Source: Moesziomyces globuligerus (Eukaryota; Basidiomycota; Ustilaginomycetes; Ustilaginales; Ustilaginaceae). From it: a stretch of DNA of 64,000 bases. The notes beneath the pieces were generated by a model. The model was not told where the DNA came from. It saw nothing but the letters and a program-made list of their open reading frames with translations, and did not search any database. The stretch is taken from NCBI GenBank assembly GCA_030849465.1, contig JARVLF010000016.1:1116001-1180000 (forward strand), written 5' to 3'. Position numbers and translations under genes: made by a program. The number at the start of each line of letters is the position of its first letter. Position 1 is the first letter of the stretch. Positions 28,780 to 36,645 of the stretch are shown one piece after another.

Positions 28780-30915
28780 TCAGACGAGCGCGTACGATTC
28801 GTCCAGCACGGCTGGGCGGACGTTGAAGCGTTCGATCGCGGCGCGAACCGCGTCGCGCGAGAGGAGCAGAGCAAGCTCGCCATGCGCCTCGACTACGCCA
28901 TTGTCCTTCTTGCCGTCCGTCTGTGCATCGGACGCCGCGCCATTCAAGGGCACTTCTCCGTCCGAGACCGGCAGATAGGGCGTACCAGGAGCGCTGAGCA
29001 GACCTGCTTCGGACAGCGCGAGCGTGATGTCGTCCGGACGGAGGTGCGTGAGGCGCGAGAGCGCATCCAGCGTCACGCTCATCGTGCACGCCTCGCCGGC
29101 GCGCAGCCTGACCACATCGAGCGCAGGATGCACTCGATCCTGCCCGACGCCCGTCTCGCCGTTGGTTGCCACGCGCGAAGACTTTCGCACCGTGCCGGAC
29201 TCGGTGCTGGCCTCACTGGGCTGCGAGATGCGCACCGTCCGCAGCGGGCGCGCGGGCGTGCTGCCCGCCCAGCCTTTGAGCCGAATCTTGCGCTTCTGCG
29301 CTGCTGCAGCAGCGGCCGTGGTCGCCTGGCCAGCGATAGCCGCGACGCCATCGCCCTCGGCCGCCAGCTTTCGCAGCTCCTCGAACCCTGGCTGATGCGC
29401 GATCGTCTCGATGTCTTCACCAAGCAGCTTGCATCGCTGGACGAGGATGTTCCAGTGTCGTGCTGCCTCTGCTGCGGTGGCCTTGTCATCCACGGACAAC
29501 TCCGCCCCGCCCACCTGAGTCAACCTAGCTGCCGACGACTGCCTGCGCCCCCGTCCTCCTCCTCCCTTCTTGGGCTGAAGCGGACCATCGAAGCAGCATA
29601 CCAGCGCCCTGAGGATCACCGCGGTCCAGAACGAGAGATACCCCTTGAGGCCTAGATCCGAAAGCGGTCTCTCTGGCGTACCGAGCATCCCCTGTGCGGC
29701 AGACAGATAGTAGGAGAACTCGATCATGAGCGTGCCGAAGCTCTTGCGCTGGAACGGCGGAAAGGTGACGATGCAGGCCAGATTGTAGTCGTCGTACGAG
29801 ACCTTTTCCTTGGAGAAGAAGCCGAGCGCATGGTCGAAGCTCGCATTGGCCGCGTCGGTGAGCACGTAGAAGACGAAGGGTTCGACGTCAAAGTAGATCG
29901 TCTTGTGGTCGATGAAGAGCTTGCCGAAGAGGGAGAGGTTCTGTGCGTAGAGCGGCTCGGCGGCGCCGTCGATCTCCCAGATGATGTGCGCGCCGCGCTG
30001 GTACACCTTGCGGCCGGGCGGATGGGTGTTGCGGCAGAACTTGCGGTGCGCCGCATAGCCGTTGTACGTCTTCATGTACTTGAAGCATCCGTCGCAGATC
30101 CAGAGCATCTTGGTGGGTAGAACGTCCTTGCGGCCGCGCGAAGCCGAGTGCAGGCCCGCGGCGGGCGACATGCGTGATGCAGAGGCGGGGGAGTCTGATC
30201 CGCTACTGGCCACGCGCCGTGCGAGCGCGGAAGAGACTCCTGGTTTGAGGGTCGAGGGCGACTGATGGCGCTTGTGTGCGTTCAGCCCTGTGGATGCATG
30301 TGCCGACGACGTCGAGGAGCCCTCGGCGGAGTCATCGTCGTGATCGAGGGGATAGGGGCTGTAGTACCACGTCTTGATGTCGAAATTGCCGTACAGGACA
30401 CGGTCGATGTTGCGCAGCACTGGCGTTTCGGGCGACGAAGCCGATGCGGTCTTCCTGCCGCGATAGTGGGCGGGCCGATCCGGGAGCGCTGGTGAGGCCT
30501 GTCGGCTGGCCGAAGGCGTGCGGCTGCCGTCGCTGCCGTCATGAAGCTCGTGTTCGGCTTTCCTCTTTCCCTTGTCGCCAGAGCGGGGTGCTGAGTTTGA
30601 TGCCGAATGCTGCGAGTCGGATTGAGATGGTGTGGTTGCCGATCCAGGACGGTTCGAGACGGGGCGGACGGCGGCCTGGTCGACCCATCCGTCCATGCGC
30701 TTGTCCTGGTCATGGCGATGGACATAGTACTGCACTTGGTCACTTTCCGACCCCGCAGGAGTGCTCGAAGGGCTTCCCCAGCGTCGTGAGATGACGGTTG
30801 CTAGAAAAGTAGTCCCTGAGGCGGCGTCGATCAGCTCGCACTCGGCACCGACCGGCAGCAGAGGATGCTGATTCGGCGGCGTCTGCTGTCCGGCGCTGGG
30901 CGAGGTGGATGGCAT
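28780..30915 (-). CDS. MYST-family histone acetyltransferase (Esa1/Tip60-like)
   Basis: A 711-residue acetyltransferase. The N-terminal chromo-barrel/tudor-knot shows YYVHRHDQDKRMDGWV. The MYST domain begins at VLYGNFDIKTWYYSPYP, then a C2HC zinc finger (ICDGCFKYMK..HRKFC), HPPGRKVYQRG, the catalytic core NLACIVTFPPFQRKSFGTL with its Cys, and the general-base Glu in TPERPLSDLGLKGY. The acetyl-CoA loop reads QRKSFG where the family has QRKGYG, so the first Gly is Ser. Disordered inserts lie between barrel and core and after the core, and the C-terminal helices are split by a Gly/Arg-rich segment. Esa1 is the catalytic subunit of NuA4; assignment to Esa1 and not Sas2 rests on the barrel. Its stop is 66 bp from that of the convergent Mgr3-like gene. 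Confidence 0.87.
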   Translation of the reverse strand: MPSTSPSAGQQTPPNQHPLLPVGAECELIDAASGTTFLATVISRRWGSPSSTPAGSESDQVQYYVHRHDQDKRMDGWVDQAAVRPVSNRPGSATTPSQSDSQHSASNSAPRSGDKGKRKAEHELHDGSDGSRTPSASRQASPALPDRPAHYRGRKTASASSPETPVLRNIDRVLYGNFDIKTWYYSPYPLDHDDDSAEGSSTSSAHASTGLNAHKRHQSPSTLKPGVSSALARRVASSGSDSPASASRMSPAAGLHSASRGRKDVLPTKMLWICDGCFKYMKTYNGYAAHRKFCRNTHPPGRKVYQRGAHIIWEIDGAAEPLYAQNLSLFGKLFIDHKTIYFDVEPFVFYVLTDAANASFDHALGFFSKEKVSYDDYNLACIVTFPPFQRKSFGTLMIEFSYYLSAAQGMLGTPERPLSDLGLKGYLSFWTAVILRALVCCFDGPLQPKKGGGGRGRRQSSAARLTQVGGAELSVDDKATAAEAARHWNILVQRCKLLGEDIETIAHQPGFEELRKLAAEGDGVAAIAGQATTAAAAAAQKRKIRLKGWAGSTPARPLRTVRISQPSEASTESGTVRKSSRVATNGETGVGQDRVHPALDVVRLRAGEACTMSVTLDALSRLTHLRPDDITLALSEAGLLSAPGTPYLPVSDGEVPLNGAASDAQTDGKKDNGVVEAHGELALLLSRDAVRAAIERFNVRPAVLDESYALV

Positions 30916-31608
30916 GGTGATGCTAGGTGAGCTCGTGCGGTCGGCGCCGAGCCGATATCGAAGCTAGAGTGCTCTGAGGTCACCTGGGCATGGCGAGACA
31001 GCCTTTCCGCTTGGCTCCGATGTGATGCGGGAGTGCGGATGTTGGCGGTTGTCGGAAGGGCACGACGCGTCCCGGAGCAGCGCGCGCTCTTGGGACTCGA
31101 AGCACAGTTCAGGTCGCGTGACAAGCCGAACCAAAGGAGAGCAGAAGATCTGCTCGGATGTGCACCAGGGCGTGATGATAGCGGCGCTTCCGAAGCGGTG
31201 AGTGTAGTCGTCCGCCGCAAAGCAAGGCGAGTGTGAGCCGGCACGAGAGGCGCAGGAGCTCAAAATCGGATCTTCCGAAGGCACGTCGTCGACCGCCTCC
31301 ACGTCTCGGCGCGGCGCGAATTCCCGAAAACGACCAGCGACAAGTCGCGCCTCAGCTTCACAGTATCACCGTCTGACCCTCCGTCACCCTCCACTCCTGA
31401 GGTCCGTTCCTGACGCACATGCACTTCGACACGGGCCGATCGTGACATTCTGTCTCTGATGATGCAAGTGTTGCAGTTTGCGAGCATGAATGTGAGGTGG
31501 ACTATTGTACATATTAAGGGAGTGATGGCAGAGAGGCTGACTGGCAATGCTATGCTGAAAGGGGGGCAAGCTTAATCAAGAAGGAGCAGACGATCGGACA
31601 TCCGTGGA
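30916..31608. other. Intergenic: promoter of the MYST gene, 3' flank of the methyltransferase gene
   Basis: Nearly 700 bp with no supported gene. Confidence 0.5.
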
Positions 31609-33315
31609 TCAGCTCTCTGCAAGACTACGGCGGATGCACAGGACAGCTCCCGAGTGGTGGCACTCGATCTCGGCATCAAAGTCGATCCCGATCGAGTCGC
31701 AGAGCTTCTTGAGCTCGACGGCGGCAAAGTCCTCGTCGTGCAGGCTGAGCTTGCGCTGTTCCGGATTGTCCTGCATATACTTGAGGTATCCCGAGGTGGA
31801 CCTGATCCAGTCGGCCATCTTCCTCGGTGTGACCATCGTCACGACTAGATCACCGCCCGAGTCGTCGCACCTCGCCGCGCGACGGACGCCCGGACGGATC
31901 CAGCCGGGCAGATTCTCGAGCATCGCGGCGAATTGCTCTGGATCGTCCACCTTGGACAGGCGGGATGAAGTGGCCTGTTCTCCAAGCACAGTACAGTCGT
32001 CGATGGGGATCCAGCAGTACGAGTCGCGGTCCCACAGCTGCTCGAGCTCGGCGCTGTGCTCCCATGGCATGGGCAGCTTGCGGTACAGGCCACCCGTGCG
32101 CACGACGTCGACGATCTTGTTGGTGCTGTAGTAGCGTTGGATCTCGGGATAGTCGATGGGGAAGTCGAGGAGCCAGTCGCGAAGCGGGCGAATGCGCTCG
32201 CCCATCTCTCCCGTGTACGGTCCGATGACGGGCCTGCCACCCGTGACGACGAGCGTTCCGCCCGGTTTCAGCACCGATGACCACTTCTCCCAGTTGGCTC
32301 GGCTGGACTCCGGCGTCTCCCAGTCCATCCAGTGGATACATGCTGCCATCATGATCAGGTCGACCTTCTCGCCGGGCGGCAGAACGGGATCCTCGCCCCG
32401 TGCCTCGCTGAACTCGATGCGACTCGGCTCCTGCACAGGTGGCAGGCGCACGTCGGCGAGCTCGTCCGCAGACATGTGCTTCACCGTGTTGGCGAGCTTG
32501 ATCATATTCGGCGAAGGATCTTGGCCGTACACCTTGGCGAAGCGCGTGGCGAGGTGGATCGACATCTGTCCAGGCCCGCATCCGATCTCGAGCGCCGACT
32601 GCCAGCGGCTGCTCGATTCCGTCGCAGAAGCCTGCAAGTCTCCTTGAACGTGGTAGTCAAAGGCAGTCTCGGTCATTGTGGGTGGGTAGGGCGTGCGGGC
32701 CCGCAGATATTGCATGGCGTTGTACAAGTCGTGGCTCCATGCCGAGCCGAGGCTGTGCGGGGCCATCTCGAGGGCGATTTCCAGCTCAGCCTCAAACCCG
32801 GGGTCGAGAGGAAAGATGATGCACGAGCTGGACGCAGACGACGAGAACGTCGGGCTCGATGGCGACGATGACGATGACGAGAGCGAGACAAGCGAGCGCG
32901 AGAGAGATGTCGAGCTCAAGCTTCTAGACGGTGTAAGCGATGTGCATGTACTGGAGCTGGCGCTGCGACTGGACTTGAGGGTGTTCCAGAGCGAGTTGGG
33001 GCTTGGGAGCGGAGGATCTACCTTCTCCTTGGTGTGTGTCGAGCTGAAGTGCGAGTAGAGACGTCTGAGGCCCTTGGACAGCGAGCGCCGTTGACGAAGG
33101 GTCTTGTGGGGTGCTGCGCGGCCGAGCTCTGCGGTCCGAGTCGGAAGCGATATTATCTGTGGGCTTGAGGATGGTGCGAGGTTGTGCGGCTCAGCTGTAG
33201 TAACGAGCAGCGCGGGGCGTGGCATAGGTGCGGACGGCCGCAGTCTTGGTGGTGAGGAGGATCCTGGCACCTCGGGTGCAGCGTGTGGGGCCGTAAGTGC
33301 ATGAAAGCGTGTCAT
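31609..33315 (-). CDS. SAM-dependent methyltransferase with a long disordered N-terminus
   Basis: A 568-residue class I methyltransferase. Motif I is ALEIGCGPGQMSIHLA, followed by acidic and post-motif residues (VYGQDPSPNMI), motif II-like VDLIMMAACIHWMDW and LKPGGTLVVTGGRP. This resembles the trans-aconitate methyltransferase/Methyltransf_11 group (yeast Tmt1 and relatives), but the substrate cannot be fixed. The first 200 residues are Ser/Pro/Arg-rich without a fold. The frame opens at a TTG; the first ATG (33315, G at -3) is used here, and a Met about 30 residues later (ATG at 33225) is an alternative start. Confidence 0.8.
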   Translation of the reverse strand: MTRFHALTAPHAAPEVPGSSSPPRLRPSAPMPRPALLVTTAEPHNLAPSSSPQIISLPTRTAELGRAAPHKTLRQRRSLSKGLRRLYSHFSSTHTKEKVDPPLPSPNSLWNTLKSSRSASSSTCTSLTPSRSLSSTSLSRSLVSLSSSSSSPSSPTFSSSASSSCIIFPLDPGFEAELEIALEMAPHSLGSAWSHDLYNAMQYLRARTPYPPTMTETAFDYHVQGDLQASATESSSRWQSALEIGCGPGQMSIHLATRFAKVYGQDPSPNMIKLANTVKHMSADELADVRLPPVQEPSRIEFSEARGEDPVLPPGEKVDLIMMAACIHWMDWETPESSRANWEKWSSVLKPGGTLVVTGGRPVIGPYTGEMGERIRPLRDWLLDFPIDYPEIQRYYSTNKIVDVVRTGGLYRKLPMPWEHSAELEQLWDRDSYCWIPIDDCTVLGEQATSSRLSKVDDPEQFAAMLENLPGWIRPGVRRAARCDDSGGDLVVTMVTPRKMADWIRSTSGYLKYMQDNPEQRKLSLHDEDFAAVELKKLCDSIGIDFDAEIECHHSGAVLCIRRSLAES

Positions 33316-34178
33316 CCCAAGCGAGACTCCAGCTTCACCAGGGTCCAACGGTTTTCACCCGCGGGCAAACGTAGGCGCTGGCACCTGCACGTCTCCGCTG
33401 GAAGAAGAAAACGCGTTCGGATATCAAGGCAACCGGCTAAACGCTGCTCGACCGTCGCTACACAGCGCGTCTACACTATTGCCGCTGCTGGTAGTCCGAA
33501 TCTCAGATGAAAGGCACGGCGGCGGTGGGATGGGGAGGGTGATATGAGAAAGATGGTGGGGGCTGTGACAAGTGGGTCGGGCGCAGCAAACGTATATGTA
33601 TCAAAGTGAAGGCGGCGCCGGGAAAACTTCACCTTCACGTTGCGCTTCGATACACCACCGTCCGAACCAAGCGGCGCTCGTGGGCTTCCGTTGTGCCTCT
33701 CCTGCATCACCCCAGAACTTGGTGCAGTGGCTGCGCAGCACTGTGAGAGGCTCTGAGCGACGCCACTGCCGCTGTGCATGTGCAGCAACGCCACTACCGG
33801 CCCGTCGAGCAGAGCATGCATCAAGCGCCGGAGTCCGCCCTTCTGTGCACAAAGCCCTCATTGTCCATCTCACAAGCCGGTCAAAGCCATTGCACGAGTT
33901 GGAGCAAAGGACTCAAAATTTCTCATGGCTGCGCTTGGTCCCTTTGTGTCCATGATCTCCAATGTTTCCATCGTCCCCACAGGCGCTTTCACTCGGAATC
34001 ACGCTTGAGGCCCCGAGCACAAAGGAGTGACGCTTTCCGGTGTATGATATCAGACACACCAACAATATGCAACATCATGTAAGCCCAGTATGTCGACCAG
34101 CGACGCACCTAGTCTTTGGCAGAGGACCCGCCTCGCCACATCAACAGTGCCCGCACCGTCGACACTGTATCAGGCTCT
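33316..34178. other. Intergenic: promoter of the methyltransferase gene, 3' flank of the CAP gene
   Basis: About 860 bp with no supported gene. A TATA-like GTATATGTATCA at 33591-33602 resembles the element before tRNA-Pro, but no tRNA or other Pol III gene can be folded beside it, so it may be a Pol II TATA box. Confidence 0.45.
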
Positions 34179-35054
34179 CTACGACGAGAGCACGTTCTGA
34201 ACGAACTGGCCAATGTAGTTTCCGGGAGGGTCGTAGTTGCAAACGACGAACTGCGCGGTACCCTGGCTGCCGAGACCCATCTGGCTTGCCGAGCACTGCT
34301 GAATGGCGCAGCCGAGCTTCTTGGTCGACTTCCACACCATCTGCGTAAAGTGGCCCGTCACATCGCTGTAGCTGCCCTGACCAAAGTTGTACTGAGAAAT
34401 CTCGTCGTACCACATGGTGCACGACTCCTTGGCGCCAAAGCCGGTTCCAGTCCCTGCCGCGATGTTCTGGCCGTATGGATTGTTGGGAGTGTGCTGCCAC
34501 TTGCAGCCCGCCGCCCACTTTGCAGCCGCTGAGGCGAGGGTCGCGTCCCAAGTGAGCGCACCGGCAGAATGCTTGGCACGGTCGGCGTTGTGCATGCTCA
34601 GCACCGTCTGCTCAAAGCCCGACATGCTTGAAGAGCCGCTCGATGAGGTCGTGGAGCCGGACGAGCCAGTCGAGCCGGTGGATCCAGTCGATCCTGCGGG
34701 AACGCTGGAGACCGGAGCGTAAGACTCAGGCTTCGACGTGGTGCTCTTCGACATGCCTTTAGATCCGGACCAGTAGTAGCTGGGGCGTGCCGAGCTCGTC
34801 TTGTGTCCATGTCGGTGTCGTCCCGATTCGGCCAGCGAATTGATCTTGGCCTTGACCTGCTTGGCCTTCTTGTTCTTTTTGCCCCTGTGGTGATGCTTTC
34901 GCGTTGTTAGCGGGCAATCAGCCGCAGCGCGGGGCTCGAGCTCGGCATCTGCAATGGAAAGGCCTCGAGCCTCTGCTGTCTGCGAGGCCGTGACCAGCGG
35001 AGAAATGATGGTGAGCGCCCCGAGCGCAGCGGCCAGCGATGCGGTGAGCTTCAT
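34179..35054 (-). CDS. Secreted PR-1-like CAP-superfamily protein
   Basis: A 291-residue secreted protein. The signal peptide MKLTASLAAALGALTIISPLVTA is followed by a basic, His/Lys-rich region (HHHRGKKNKKAK), a Ser/Thr/Gly-rich linker with GSTGSTGSTG repeats, and a C-terminal CAP/SCP domain at about 150-291. CAP marks are VLSMHNADRAKH, LTWDATLASAAAKWA, YGQNIAAGTG, VTGHFTQMVWKSTKKLGCA and FVVCNYDPPGNYIGQ. The His and Glu residues of the CAP cavity are present. Family members bind sterols or lipids in yeast (Pry) and a PR-1-like protein of Ustilago maydis has reported roles on the host plant surface. The frame's earlier GTG is not used; the ATG at 35054 starts the signal peptide. Confidence 0.93.
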   Translation of the reverse strand: MKLTASLAAALGALTIISPLVTASQTAEARGLSIADAELEPRAAADCPLTTRKHHHRGKKNKKAKQVKAKINSLAESGRHRHGHKTSSARPSYYWSGSKGMSKSTTSKPESYAPVSSVPAGSTGSTGSTGSSGSTTSSSGSSSMSGFEQTVLSMHNADRAKHSAGALTWDATLASAAAKWAAGCKWQHTPNNPYGQNIAAGTGTGFGAKESCTMWYDEISQYNFGQGSYSDVTGHFTQMVWKSTKKLGCAIQQCSASQMGLGSQGTAQFVVCNYDPPGNYIGQFVQNVLSS

Positions 35055-36645
35055 GGTGCCGGGTCCCACTGGTGATGCCTAGGGTCGTATTGGTTCTGAA
35101 GAGCGAATCGATGAGCAATGCCACCGAATGGGATGGGCTTATAAGTGAAGGAGTGATGGAGCAAGCCCGGGAGATCATCCTCGAGGACCTCGGCAGCAGC
35201 TCTGCTGACACCGGGAGACTGCACAGACGATCATCCAAGGGTGCCGTGTCTCACTGGGCGATCTCGGTAACAAGGGCGCGCAAAGTGTTGCTGCGTCCCG
35301 GCTCTGAGGCTCGCGACTTCATTCGCCGACCCCAAAGGCGCCAGAGCTCATCGGCAGGGCGCTCGAGCTCATTTGACATTGGTTTCTCAGAAGGTGCCGG
35401 GACGACGGGACAGAACCGCGAGGCGAGCTAGCCTTCCGCGCCAGTTCTGCCTAGCGGCTAGGCGTATCAAAGCTGTATGTGGGCTGCAGCTCTGTGGGGC
35501 GAAGCTGTACAACAAGGCACCGTCAGAGCTACATGCCCTGCACCAAGGGGCTTCAGTTGTCGTTCATGCAAGCCGACCAGGGATCGAGACAAGGCTGAAC
35601 ATTCAGAGTCCGACTCGGCGACGCAAAAAAATCTACGTGGCAGAGGGGCTGAAGCCGACTTTCTGCAACGGACCCTCGGCAGCTGTGCAGCAGAATGCCA
35701 CTTCTGGTCCGCGCCAGCTCAGGATGGGCTCCAGCCTTGGCTAGACAGGAGGACGACGAATCGCATGTGTGCTGGAGATCGAATGCTGTACAGTAGCTGT
35801 CGCCTCGGCGTGCAGGTGCAACCACGGTCGCGTGGCAACGTGATGCTGCCGAGGCAGGTCGAGGTCATGCTGGCACTCTGCAGTGGAAATCGCAGAGGGT
35901 TCAGGTGCTCCTGTCAAAGGCGTAAGGCGCATCATGCGCAACGCGACAGCGCCCAAATGTTGGTCTCGCTAATCCATACCAAAATTCTGCCAGCGAACAT
36001 CTGTCGGCGCGCCTCCCCGACCCCAGCCCGCCCTTGATACTTCGCAGCGCCCAGACTTTGTTTCGTAAGATCAAGGTGCAGCCGCAGAGAACCCGGGCCT
36101 TGGCTCTACCTCCAAACAGCCTAGGCCCTTGCACTAATCACCGGCATTCTCTGCTGTACTTCGGAAGGCAAGCCCACTCACGACGTCATCACCCACTCGG
36201 CTCCACAGGGCGGGTCTCCCACCTCGCCTGGACGCCACCGCCGCTTCGTCTCGCTTACCTCACCAACCCACAACCCCACAGACCAGACACGCATGAGATA
36301 TTGTGAATCGATACTATAGCAGCGGAAAGATATTGGGGACACGGAAGCTCTGTATATGTGATGCGAATAGAGAAAGACGAGGGTGGGATATGTGTGTGAT
36401 GCAGGAGGCAGCCAGGCTGGCCGGCTCGCCTCGGCAGGGGTTGCGACCGAGTCGCGTGCGTTTCGTCGCAGCTGGCATTCAGGGCCGGAGCACCTCGAGC
36501 AGCTCCTTAGCCAAACAGTGACAGGCGTCATCAGCGAGCATGAGCAAGTGCATTGGAGAAGAAGCTCTCGTGCGTATATGCAGGATACGTGGCGAACGAA
36601 ACTGGGAAAGTGGAGAAGGGAAACGAGCCCGAAGACGTCGCCAGC
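35055..36645. other. Intergenic: promoter of the CAP gene and 3' flank of PMA1
   Basis: About 1.6 kb with no convincing gene; its open frames show no domain or codon preference. One TACAGTA heptamer lies at 35789-35795. The length may reflect a regulated promoter of the secreted CAP gene, which is inference. Confidence 0.45.

Noticed and set aside
33591..33602. GTATATGTATCA as a sign of a third tRNA gene
   Set aside because: No A box, B box or cloverleaf can be found on either side within the expected distance.
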